NCBI GenBank assembly: GCA_905331475.1
Contig: CAJNYU010002957.1
Coordinates: forward strand, 1-64,000
DNA: 64,000 bases
Direction of reading: 5' to 3'
DNA from: Rotaria socialis
Lineage: Eukaryota; Rotifera; Eurotatoria; Philodinida; Philodinidae
How positions within the stretch are numbered: position 1 is the first letter of the stretch; every line of letters starts with the position of its first letter. Below the pieces are notes generated by a model. That model was not told where the DNA came from, searched no databases, and saw nothing but the letters and a program-made list of their open reading frames with translations. Positions 22,001 through 34,600 of the stretch are shown piece by piece. The position numbers were made by a program, and so were the translations under genes.

Positions 22001-22116
22001 GTTAGACTTATCAACCATAAAGGATCGTCAAGAATTGCAAGTCCATATTCGTGTAACGTTGTGCCAAGGCCACCATCAATTAAGATAACTTTATCATTTT
22101 TTGTAGTGTAACTCAT
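19050..22116 (-). CDS. Homocysteine S-methyltransferase
   Basis: At least seven exons. It starts MSYTTKNDKVILIDGGLGTTLHEYG. Internal blocks are CDIISTATYQVTVDSLM, GSIGPYGAMLCDGSEFNGWY, the block ending FIAFETIPSKKEAEALAELL, then VGVNCVHPET and YIGGCCHVGPDQIRAI, ending RYSS. The GVNC and GGCC cysteines are the three zinc ligands of the MmuM/YagD-type family, which transfers a methyl group from S-methylmethionine or S-adenosylmethionine to homocysteine to make methionine. Introns are unusually long for this window: one of about 0.9 kb (19470-20398) carries a 511-bp foldback element, and the first (about 1 kb) carries a 79-bp MITE and a CT tract. An acceptor ATATTTCTAG directly abuts the ATG. 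Animal and bacterial versions both exist; origin cannot be judged here. Confidence 0.92.
19559..20069. mobile_element. 511-bp non-autonomous foldback element, 8-bp target duplication
   Basis: Long inverted arms (left about 19559-19725, right about 19876-20069) share CATATCGTCGCAC, a series of TTCGTCGCA-type short repeats, and GTCCCTATCTATTTGTCGC. Identical GATAACTT lies at 19551-19558 and 20070-20077, an 8-bp target-site duplication as in hAT-like transposition. No ORF. It contains one undetermined base (19839 or nearby). It sits in a methyltransferase intron. Confidence 0.85.
21576..21600. repeat. CT dinucleotide tract
   Basis: (CT)12 or so in the first intron of the methyltransferase gene. 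Confidence 0.9.
21744..21822. mobile_element. 79-bp MITE with 6-bp target duplication
   Basis: The ends CTAGGGGCGTAACCAG and (reverse-complemented) CTAGGGGCGTCACCAG are near-perfect terminal inverted repeats. TCACAA flanks both sides (21738-21743 and 21823-21828). The centre is G-rich then C-rich. Non-coding; in the first intron of the methyltransferase gene. Confidence 0.8.
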
Positions 22117-22126
22117 CTAGAAATAT
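22117..22126 (-). promoter_or_regulatory. Candidate SL trans-splice acceptor of the methyltransferase
   Basis: On the minus strand AATATTTCTAG ends directly before the ATG, leaving no native 5' UTR after splicing. Confidence 0.5.
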
Positions 22127-22368
22127 TAATAATTTCTTTCTTTTTTTTACCGCTTGATTTTTCATTTATCGTTTAAAGAGAAAGAAAATATTTCTCTCTT
22201 TTTCCTTCTTTGTTTGAAATAATTTTCTTTTTTCTTACATTTTGTCTTGTGTTATTTTTTTCCTTCGTATTTCTCTTCATCTCAACTAGCGAAGACCCAT
22301 AATTTTAGGTTAAAAAAAGAGACAAAGTGAGAAAAAAATTTCATTGACAGAAAAGAATAGTTACTCGA

Positions 22369-25224
22369 ATGTTTCACAATGATGTACAAACACAGCATAT
22401 TAACAATTGGAAACGCAGCACTAATGATCATCCGATTAATCGAATACTTACAACTTATTTTCATTCGGATAAACAGATAAGAAATTCTCCATCAATGGTT
22501 CGATCAAACAATCACAAATCAGAAACAAATCATATTCTGCAACGCCAACGCGTTATTCGCTCGTTTTTAAATAAACCAGATGAAACTGAAGTAGGCAAAA
22601 ACTTTAGTCCTAAACTCAGTATAGAACAAATAGTTTCATCTTCAGTGTTTTGCTGATATTTTTGAGTATTCAAATATTTGCTTAGACGGATTTTCAGGAT
22701 AGGCACAACTACAGTATTGCACATATTTTTAGGCATACCTAGTAAAGCTCCCCCAGTATTTTTCGAACAGAGTTACTTTCACTTGAAGCACTCGCAAAAT
22801 TGCATGCACTTTTTATTGTAATTATCTTGCAAAAAGCACTAGAAAATCTATGCTCTATTTGAAAAGGTTTCCAATTAAATTTTGTGTGGAAAAGGTTAGA
22901 GCCTTCAATTTCACACAGAGAAGGTCGATTGCGAGTAGCGCAAAATTTTACCAAAAGTATTTGTATTTCCAAAGCAATTAACTGTGGTATTTTATAACTT
23001 TCTTTGGGCAGCTGCAATTCTACATGCCGTAAGAGATATTGCTAAAATACTCAGTTATCTGAGTTCATTTCGTCTTGTACACGTCTAACTGTTCTACGGA
23101 TAGAAAAGACTAAATTACTGAGATTTCTAATCGAATTATTTCAGTCATTTGTTCGAAAACCGTCAGCACCCAGTGGTAAACATAAAGTTTCACCAACAAC
23201 ATCTATTTCATCGCCACATGTACTATTTGCTGAACTAAATGAACAACAATCAACAAATAATAATAATCGTCCACAAACAATAAAAAAAGAACTCGAACGA
23301 CAATCGCCTATATTAATTCGTCGTCATCGTACTCTTCTAGAAAATCTTTCTATTCAACAAAGGTCAGATATCACAAATATCTATAGACATTATTTGCCAG
23401 CGTCAACTCCAACACATGGTACATTTCGAAATAATATGTCACCTTCATTTCTTTTCGATAAAGCTTCAATTCAAATAAACAATCGAATTTCAACACCGCA
23501 CATTAAACCATTACATTATTCTAAAACAATTAGTGAACATAATCTTAAACAACATGCATTCAATTCAAAAGATCATCCTCAAAATAGTTTTGTTCCTCTA
23601 CATAGATGGACACCAATATTGTCAGAGCAAGGAAATGCGCAGAGTCGAATAACAAATAGTTTTTCACGATCAAAATCTTATGTATCGAAATATTCAATAA
23701 AACGGCATTTTAATTTCGTACAATCTGAAAGAACAAATCCAAACTCAAAAATAAGTAATATTCAAGATTTTTATTTTTCGCCAAGATCATTTACTAGTTC
23801 ACGTTGTGATTCAGACGCGAATAAGAAAAAACATCGAAAAAAAACTATGGTCGATGAATGTAACTTTCATAGTAAGTTGAAAATAAGATTTTTTTAAATA
23901 TCAATACCAACTAGTTCGATAAATTTCTAATCTAAGGATTGTCTTCTAAACTTTGTTATTGATAAGAGTAGAAAATTAATCAATGTATTCTTAGACTACT
24001 AGATGAATATTGAAAAATATTTTAGTTAAGCTGCTTTCAAAAACGTTTAGAATATCAATATGTATTTCATCTTACGATTGACATAAGCTAATAAAACATT
24101 CATCTACTAGGAGTTTTTTTATGGATTTTTTTCATGTCTTGATGCACATCCACAACTCATCGGAATGTCTTTTCGGTGGTATATTGTGGTGACTACTTCT
24201 TTGTTTTCTTCTCTTCTATTTGTCTAAATAATCAATAGATACTAGTTTATTCATAGCACATAAAAATAAGAAAATTAAATTTCGTAAAATATTTGAAATA
24301 ATATCCATTGTATAATCCATTTTCTACAGTAAGAAATGGTATCATAATACTCCTTCAATAGATACAATAAAGAAAAACAAAAATGTTTATTGTCTATGTT
24401 TCTTTTTGATCAAAATTATTGATTTGAATTAAAAGAAAACATTCTGTTTCGGACGAAATCTAATAAGAACATTCTCTATGACCTTGCATACATTGAAATC
24501 AAATATCTCTAGATGATTCAATATTATCATGTAGACCTTTATAGTAAATCATTAAAAAATTCATATTTTTAATTGCCATTCGTAAAGATTGAATCTGAAA
24601 ATTTATTAATACTAAATTTGTTTTTGTTTTCTAATAGGAGAAGATTCAAAATGGAACAATAGTGTGGTGTCCGATGAAGATGAATCCATTAGTGCCGATG
24701 GAAACAGTTCAACATCCACATGTACGTCTCAAGTTAGTCTTTCACAATATGATGTTACATCATCTGCAAATGGTCTATCTGATGAGCGCGATCTATCATT
24801 CTCTCCTAATTTATCTGTGGGTACTTCTAATTCACCATTGCAACGGCCACCATCAAAACGAAGTTTATCAAGACGGCGTACATATAACATTGCTCTGCCG
24901 ACTGTTACAGAAAATGTAAATGCTGAAGAAACAGGTGATGAAATATAATTGACTAAACTATTTCATATTATTTGTTGTTCTGCTTTGTGTGTTTGATTAC
25001 TTTTCCTATTGACAAAAACTGAAAACATGAAATCTATGAATTATATTCATGTAGATATGAAGAATATACTTGACAAACTCTATGCTCTACAAAACAATGT
25101 TTTATATGAAAATGCAACTGAACAATCCATTGATGACGAAGAAAGTTTAACATTTCAGTTACTAAATCAACAAGAAACAGGTTTTGAAAAAACAATATCG
25201 AAATCAAAAAAACGTCAAATGTAA
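22369..25224 (+). CDS. Unrecognised, largely disordered protein
   Basis: Exons read by phase: 22369-22590, 23145-23871, 24638-24934 and possibly 25055-25224. The third intron begins GTGATG; if it is not spliced, the protein stops at 24948. The product is rich in Ser, Asn, His and Arg and has no domain I know. Fragments include SFVRKPSAPSGKHKVSP, LIRRHRTLLENLSIQQ, KWNNSVVSDEDESISADG and PSKRSLSRRRTYNI. If the fourth exon is used, the end is a helical, acidic segment (MKNILDKLYALQNNVL). Introns 1 and 2 are long (554 and 766 nt). Several RxxS motifs suggest a phosphoregulated scaffold, which is only a guess. That it is a gene rests on long open frames meeting in phase at good splice sites. Confidence 0.6.
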
Positions 25225-25850
25225 ATCAAAGCAATACAAAAATTATATTCTTTTTGTTGCTTTCTTTCTGCATCTAAACATATCTATATATACATACATA
25301 AGCACACAATTGAATTTCTTTCATAAAACTACTTTGTTTTTTTTTAGTCTTTAAATCACACAACAGTAATAAATGTTTATTATAGCGAATTATTGTTTTC
25401 CAGTTTTGTTCTATGTCAAACATTCCCAAAGAAAATAGGTAATTCTCTGTGTAAATGTTTGAACAAATGATGCACAATCGATATTATTTCGATGTTTGAC
25501 TAAATAGGATTTCTAGAGAAGAAAACAAAAAAAAACTCAACACATTTCGAATAATTGTTTTATTTAACTTACTAGTGTATTTTGATCCGATCGATAGACA
25601 AGAACAAGAAATACATCGCACTGTTGTGGAGCTTTATATTGAAAGATGACCTTGAAATAAATTCAATTTATGTATGTTTATCATTGATTTTTAATTTTAG
25701 AACTGCAAAACTCAAAGTAAGTGGTGGTAAATTCGTATTGATTCTCTCAAGTTCATATCTCTTTATTTGTTAGAGCTAGATTAGTTGCAGTACAATTTAT
25801 AGTACACAGTTTTGCATACTTTCATGTCTTTACGAACATCCGATGAATTC
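25225..25850. other. Convergent intergenic
   Basis: About 0.6 kb between the unrecognised gene and the 3' end of SZT2. It presumably contains both 3' UTRs. No gene is recognised. Confidence 0.45.
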
Positions 25851-28640
25851 TTAATGAAAATACAAGTTTTCATCTTCATTCTTATATCCACTGATTATTA
25901 GCGAAGAGAAACTTCGTTCAATAAAAAAAAAAACAATCTGTCTATGTTTACGCACTAGATAGTGAATTGATGATGAATTAAATGGATGAAATTGTGAACC
26001 ATATCTTGAACGTAAAAATCGATTCAATCGATCGACTTGCTCTTTATTAGAAAATACACGTTGTAATAATGTAGTCACAGTTTTTAATTCAATTATTTCA
26101 TCGCCAACACAAGAATCTATTAATGATTGAAATTCATTCATTTGTATTGGCATTATCTAAAATAAAAAGAGAGCAAAGCTAAACTATACTATTAAATATT
26201 ATCACAAAAGTAAATTACTTCTTGACGTGTAGGTATAGCATTGTCAGTTCGAGAAGCAATTAATCGTTCCCATAAACTTTCACGGCGATGTGATAATGAT
26301 GCTTTAGTTAATATAGATATTAATTTTGCTCTAAATAAGAACATCGAATTTTGTTTTTCTTCGCAATTCATTCATTTCTTTTCTGCTTACTTGAAAAATC
26401 CAACATTTTGTTCTACGGGTATATTAATGCCGACGTTCTGTTCGGAACCAAACGAATTTGATCGAACCGGTATAACAAGATTGTTTTTACCAGATGGTGG
26501 CAATATCGTTGAAGCTCGTTCTCTCGGTTGATTATTATTTCCATTCTTGTTTAAACTGTTTGTTACACGAAGATTACTTGCTGAAGGTAGCGGTATTTTG
26601 TTTAAAGATGGTACAACTACATTGGATGCATTCGGTTGTCTTGCGATTAATTTTGTATAGATAATATACAGGACAACTGTTAATTCAGAAGATGACGACG
26701 GAGTTGTTCGGGCAGCCATCCAATAGATATCTTTCTGTTCACAATCGAATAGATATTCATCCTAACAAATAAAAATAATGTAGAAAACGAAAGGGTATGA
26801 ATATTTTTGATCACCAAATCTATTTTGATTAAATAGATAGTATATGTCAATATCAATTTGGCTAGATATGTGCATAGAAATCCTCATATTCCCAGTGAAA
26901 AAAATATCAAATTATCGGAGAATTTAGTAGGTTATAATCGGATTTTTGTGCACCAAAATCCGATTATAATTTACTAAATTCTCCGATAATTTGATATTTT
27001 TTTCACTGGAAACACGAGGATTTCTATGCAACGAAATCTTCAAATGATGTTCATTCACTTGCCTTATACATATCTAACCAAATTGATATTGACATGTACT
27101 ATCTATTTAATCCAAATAAATTTGGTGATCATTTGTCTCTTTTTTTTTGATGATCAAAAGTCTATTTTCACAAAATCAAACGGTAAAAAATATTCGGCAA
27201 GTATTTCTCTCGTAAGAAAACTAATTGCTAGTAGCTTAAAAAGTCGAATTTGAAAAAAATTCTTTTCTTGTATTGGAATAATTTTTATTTTCTGCAAAAA
27301 TCTTACTGAATTTCTTTTTGTTATTTGAATATTATATGTTGCTGCATGTTCAAGTACATATTTGAATAAATAAGCATCAGCCGAACGTTTAGTAATATCA
27401 ATTTGATGATGAATAACAGCTGTAAGAAAAACAATGATTGTTTATAAAAAAAATTTACCTCAAATTCACATAAGAAAATTTAAGATTTACTTCGAAATAA
27501 TGCTGTTTTCGATCCAATCGGTGGAGTTGGATAGTATTCAATGAAATCTTGCAAAAATGAAATAACCGAAAAATCCGTTGGAAACATTTGTGCATCACTT
27601 AGATTTGTTTGATAGCGAATTATTGTTTGGAGATGAAAATCATAAGCAAACGCATCAAGTTCTATCTGTTCAAGTGTCTGATTGGAATCACTTGGAATCT
27701 AATTTCGTAAACAAAACAAAAGTCAGTAATTATCTTCGCGACTGAATAGAATCGTTTCATACTGGTCGAAAATGAATTGTGGATGCAGATTGATTACTAT
27801 TAGGTATTTTAACAATATCATATTGAAGAAAACGTATCACGATTTGAACATTATTTACTGATGATAATTCAGCTAGCAAAGTTACACGTTTATTATGATC
27901 CGAACGATGAAAATTGCATTCAATTGGTGTTTGAACATGCGATGGATGAGCGACTCTTAAAAATTGAAATTATGAAATTTACAAAAAATGATTTAGTTTC
28001 ATTTCGAGTTTTTTACTTTCGAGAATTCAATTTTGTACTTATTGGATTATACTTGTAAGTTGTTTGTAGATGATTAGAAAATTGTTCGATAAATAATGAT
28101 GTTATTTGAATATAGAGTGGTTCGATATTATTCAAACGACTTGTATCGAAACGTGCTAATTGATTTTGAGTGATTTGATAATCATTCTAAATGAAAATTT
28201 TGTTATTACCATAATGCTGATTATCACAACGATAAGCTTTTATAGCAGCAACCAATAATGGATGTCTACTGACAATATTGTCTAAGAGAAAGTAAACCGT
28301 AACGTTAAACAGACTATCCTTCGAACAAAAAGAAACCCAAGATAAACTTGAAAAAAAAATTAATAGTTCTATAATTTTCATCAATTATAAAATAAAGAAT
28401 ATCCCTACATTATCTCTGTATGAATATTGAAACTATATACGAATAGAGTAATATTAGAGAAATAATACAACACAAACCAAAATAGAATAAAATTATGTAT
28501 AATAATATTATAGAAGATATTAGTAGTCCACACCAGTCAACCAAAACTATGAAATGTTATGACGTAGGAACGTCGTAAGAAAAGTGAAATTTAACTATAA
28601 TATAGTTGTGGATTGTCTAATCTACTGATACTAATATATG

Positions 28641-28671
<31 letters not shown>

Positions 28672-31600
28672 ATATGTATTAGGATAAGGGAAAACGAATA
28701 ACGATAATATACGAGAAAACAAAGAAGAAACCTCATCAATCGATTGCCCAGATCGGCGTAGAGCAAAATCGACAGGAATGGCAACAGATTTTCGTTTGTT
28801 TGCCATTCGATAAACCGATAAAAGTTCAAATGTTGCTGATGATGGAGCTGAGGACGCATCCTGAAAGCATAGACATGTACATAAACATTGCTCATTCGAA
28901 AATGTTACAAAGAATTAACTTCAATCATTGTGAAAAGAAAACGAATCTCTATTTGTCAGTTCAGAAAAATAACAAGAGCGAATGAACTCAATAGTTTCTT
29001 ACCAAACACAGTGCATTGTTTGTACGCAATGTTGAATTATTTTGAAAAAATTGTCGAGCATGTCGAGAGAAAAGTATTGGTGTAACTGATAAAGCTAATA
29101 ATCGTGAACGATGTTTCATTTGTATTAATACATCATCCTTTAATATAGAAGAGATTAGATAAATTTCATACGTAAACAAACAGTTGGACTTATCAACACA
29201 CTGCAATTAATAGTTTTGGTCGAAGTAGCCAATTCGAACATATTTCTTCGAGTCTGGTACATCGGTCCATATCTAGATTATAAAATAAAAAAATAATTTC
29301 CTTGTGAAATAATTTGATTCAGAAAATAGTTTATTGATATTTTTTTTCAGAGATGGTGAGTGTGGTTTATAACTTATCTGTCTTCTGTCTTGTATTCCAT
29401 CATGAAGAATCTGATAGAAATTTCAGATATTTAGCAACTCCAAGTATTCGTTCTTACCGAATATAAGAGAAGAAGATTCTAGAAAAGTACTGGCAAGAGC
29501 ATTTCGGTCAGGGCTGATTCATTTCCTTCTAGAATTAGGTATGCATTTTAATGCTATGGTCCCGGTGAATCAGTCAATACATTCATTGGCAATACGCGTA
29601 TTAGGGCTATAGACGGTTATGCAACATTTATTTAGCAAAAAAAATTATAATTCTTTTATGCAAGCGTATTGCTATCATTATCGTTTACAACTCATTCAGT
29701 TATTGCGACAACAGATCTGAGTACATATCGGCCAAGACTCAGCTTCTGTAAGATATATTATAGAGATCTCATGTTTTTTTTGCCCATTTAAGAATGTAAC
29801 AGTCTTAATCTTTTGCGATTTAATTTCACAGAAGACATACGAATCTTTTTATTTTCTCTAAGTTGAAGTAATTGTGTTCCATGTCGTTGAATAAGATCTT
29901 GACTTGAATCACTCGATAATGGTGGATAGGCACCAACTAAATTACAATAGAGTAAGTCAATATTCCATGATGTATAAATATTTTTTGTTTTTGGTGGTAT
30001 AGTTTCTTTAATTAATTGTTCAAGATCGACATGATCGGTTTTTACAGAATGCTAAGAAAAACAAAATAAAGCATTGAAAAAAATAAAAAATAAAAAACAA
30101 CAAACTTTATGTGTCACTGATCCATGTGGTGAATGATGACGATTATAATCGGATTGTTGATCATTGTGAAATGATCGATAACGAAAAAGTCCCATTTTTT
30201 GTGCGACAAGTATCGAGAGAAAATTTAACCGTTTATTTGTCCAATTGATTAAATTCGAAAAATAATTCGTTAATAATTTCGACAGTTCATCAGGTGCATT
30301 ATATAAAATCATTGTTAACTAAACAAAAGACAAGCAATTGATTTTTTTTGAAAATAAATTTTTGAAAATTAAACCTTTTTATCATTTGCAACGACGCATA
30401 AAAATATTTGTTTAAGAATATCGGAACTGTTTGCTAATGCCACTAAGAGAAAAAAACAAAAACAAAAAAATCACTGTTATTCTTATATAAAAATAATTCT
30501 TTGAACTTACTGGCATCACCAGATTCTTGTTGAGGTGATGGTTCAATACTTTCAACAATTACATCATTAGCCAATCTAGTACTTTGATATAATACGATCA
30601 GATCAATTTTTTCACCAGGAACACGTGGTGGCTTAAAACAAAAAAATATTTCATTCGCTAGATCAACTTTTACGAAATGAATTCAAATGAATAATTTCAT
30701 CTCTAAACATATTTCGTACCATTTGATCCATAGTGGGCAATGGTAAATATAAAGTTTGTTCTTGGTTACAACGAAGTACGATTCCATGTAATGATTCATG
30801 TTTATATGCAATAAATTTTTGATCATTAAGCCACGACGTGAAATGTTGTATAATATCTATGAGAAGTATTCGATTGTTCAATGTGTAAGTACCATATGTT
30901 ACTGAGGGAAGTTTTGGATCTTTAAAAACAAAAAGAAATATAAAAAAATGTTTTCGCAAAGAAAATTTTCTAAAACAATCTTACAATTTTGACTTAAATG
31001 TTGAAACCATGCTGTTAAACGATGTGCATGTTCAATTGGGAGTGATTGTGGTTCATCCATTGATGAATTACTTAACATAGAACTTTGCATTGATTCTGGG
31101 CGCTTTAAAAAGTAAAACCAAAAAATAATTAAGAAACTTAATGATAAATATTAATTAAAAAAAAACGAAAATAGAAACAAAGCGTAGAAACAAAACGTGT
31201 AGTGTAAAACCAAAGAGCTGAGTTTGGCTGATATTTAAATAAAAGCATTGTTTGTCTGGTTAACCAAAAATAAATGAAAACCGAAGCGAAAATTTATTTA
31301 TGATATATAAACATAGTATATTGTTGTAGCTGTTAGTTGGAAAGGGATGAACCTGTAATTTGGCAGGCGAATGTGAACCAACAAATCTGCTGCCTTTACT
31401 GAATATACTAAATATGCCACCTGTACTATTCGTCGAATGCTAGAACAACATATTGGATTCGAATCAAAACGTATAAATTCATATCAGGCAGACAAAATAT
31501 TGACATTTTACATAAAACAAATGCACTTAATGATGAGACGCAATTAAAACTTACACGTCTTGATTGTAGTGTAGGAGTTGTTGGTATTGTTTCTACGCCA

Positions 31601-34600
31601 TATGTTTGTATATTTCGATCAAGAACAAAATCTATAAGCAAAAATATAATAAGAAAAATTTCAAAGGCAAATACAAAATTCAACTAAGATTATTTACTTG
31701 ATTCATCGGCAAATCTAACTGTAGCCATGGAACGAGGTGATGGTGGTGGTTCGAACCCTCCGTGCCTTTGATTGTTATAGAGTGATGGTAAAAGTTTATA
31801 TTCAGTCACATAATCAGCTAATGCATATGTAAATGCTTGTAATAGTGTACTTGACATTGCACTTGCTTCAATTTCTCCTGAGCTGCCTCGCGTCCAAACA
31901 TGACAACGAAGAATATTTTCGGACGAATCTATTTCAAAAAATTAAATAATTTCATGAAGGAATTCATCGAATTCAACTTACTATCTCCATCTATTCCGGA
32001 AGGAGACGAAGAAGGAGATTTTCGTTCGACAATATGAATTAAATCAATAAGTGATTTAACCGTTAATTCATCGGATAAATCTTCTGTTGATAAAGGACTC
32101 GGACGGTTGGTTGGATTTAACACATGTAATTCAATCCATGCAAGACCTGGAAAAGAAGAAAAATGCATCGTTTTTATTTTGAAATGCTTCTCATTTGATT
32201 CAAAATAATAACCTGGCCGAGGAATTCCCATATGATAAGTACGATTGTAAACAATTAATGTTTGCCCACGATAATCTTTAATTATTTCCTAAATATATAC
32301 AAAATTAAGAACCGTTTATGACTGTTTGTTTTTGTTTTTCATCTCGTCTTACTTTAAGATCTTTAGCAAGTACAGGTAGAAGAAGAGGTTGATGAAATTG
32401 ATTTGTTTTAACATAACGTCGAAAATAATATAAAAATGCATTCGTATTGATGTATGGTGAAATTTTATATTCAAATACATGTTTTGGCTCGCTTTCAATA
32501 GGTCGAATGAACTATAGAAAAAATATCATGTTGATTCATTTTTGATACACAAAAACGAATACTTACAGTAACATCGTCAGGATTTAAACGTGTCATTGCA
32601 AAATGATATAAAGCATTAACAAGTTCTTTAACAACTTCTTCTTCTAATCGATTAACAATCATTTGAATAAGATTAATCTTCAAATTTTCAAATGTAGGAT
32701 CAGTAGCTAATAAACCGTGAAATTTATTTATTAGTCGAAAAATAAAAACACAACTTACTGGCAGATTCTAATCCATAGAGCATTACATGAACACAAAACG
32801 TGCCCTATTATAAACAAAATTTTTAAATGATAAGCATTTACTGAATCCAAGTGGGATTAAAATGTAAAACACAGGATGGCGATGAATGCGAAGTCACGCT
32901 CTATAGATTTCATAGCTCTATTCAGAAGTTTTTTCTAAGGCAAGTTTTGATTTAATGTAAAATCGTCATAAGTAATGCAGTAGTGTGAATCAATGAACTG
33001 CTTAACAGTGAATGTTTCTTTTTTTGATAAAATTAAATTCTCAAAGCTTAAATTCGTCTGAAAATGCAAATAAAACGCGTACGAAGTGTTTTAGAGAATC
33101 GTTGAGCACCTCCCCAACAATATCTATTCAAGTAATATCAATATTTCTTACTGAATCGTGTCGTTGACGATTTTTCAAATTGCTATTTAATGGTGCACTA
33201 TTTTGATGATGTATTTGTGGTGATGGTGGTGGACCATATGCATTAGCACTTTCACTGAGTACTAAAGAGTCATCAACGTAACTAGATGTCGATGGTGGAA
33301 GAGTATCTTCTCGAAATCTCATATAATAGTTGTTTGGTTCACCACGATAAACAAACAAATTTTTTCTATTATGTACAGCAAACGAATTAAAAGTTGTTGT
33401 TAATTCACGTATGAGTGAGCCTAAAATTATTCAAAAGATTTCAAGTTGTATTCAAATGGAATTGAATATTTTACCTGGATGATAGCCAGATGATGATTTG
33501 TAACTTGACATTGTCTGTAGATGTGGTCGAAGACGAAGGTGCAGCGGAAACGAATGTCTCCATAATTCATCGCAAGCAAACTTTAATGAATAATTTTCAC
33601 TTTTCGAATAGATAAAAATATAATTCTTACTGTGCCAGGTGTTATTTTTAAATTAGCTGTTAAAATGGGTGCATCAGTTTCGATACTTATCTCATCAGTT
33701 TCACCAGGTGGTACCAATAGTGAATTACATAATCCATTGGCTGCTAAATCACTTAGTAACAATTTCTAGATAGAAAAAAAAATAACTGATAGAACAAAAC
33801 GAAACAAAAATAAATTGAAAATAATCAAACCTGATTGATTCTACGACATAATCGATTGAATTCATTCATTAATTCTTCTAGTATAGCTTGAGGTTCAATT
33901 GAATTTTGTGTTGCATCAGACGATGAACTAGTTAAAATGAAGAGAATACATTTACATTAAAAAAAGTATGACTAAAGTATAATGAATTGTTCTCATTCTT
34001 GCTTTACGATCTACATATTTTTTCAAATAGAATTCATTTTGAAAAATGCCTCTTCAAAGATTGATTCATTAGCCGTTTCTTTAATGAAAGGCAAGTGCTG
34101 AAACACTAAACTTGTTCTTTATATGAACTCTTCTCTATACAGACCTTGCATTACAAATTAAAGTAATTCTTCTCAAGAATATTCTTTTTCAGAAACGTTT
34201 CGTACCCGCAATAGAGATAAAATTTAACTTCAAGTAAGTCAACTTCAGTTGAAGGTTTCTGTCTTTGTTCAACAAAAAGCCAAAATGATGGTTTTATATA
34301 ATCATCGAGTTCATCTTCGCTAGATTTTTTTTCATCATCATCATCCCCGATTGAACTTTCTGAAATTGAACTTTCTTCCATGTTGGATGAAGATTGATCA
34401 TCGTTCGATGTCACCGATAGAACTTTACAAGCAAAACAAAAAAAGAAATGAAATCATTTCTTGGTATCTAATAAAATCTTACTTTTGTTACGTTTCGGAA
34501 ACATATCTAATATAGTTTCATCATTTCGTTTAAGTAGAACGAAATATATTCCACATTTCGTTAGACCATATTTATTTCGAATACGAATATTTTTTAAATC

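Noticed and set aside
27026..27253. 75-codon plus-strand frame
   Set aside because: It lies mostly in the right arm of the long inverted repeat within an SZT2 intron.
31748..31765. GGTTCGAACCC, resembling a tRNA B box
   Set aside because: It lies in SZT2 coding sequence (GFEPPPSPRS on the minus strand), and no A box or acceptor stem surrounds it.
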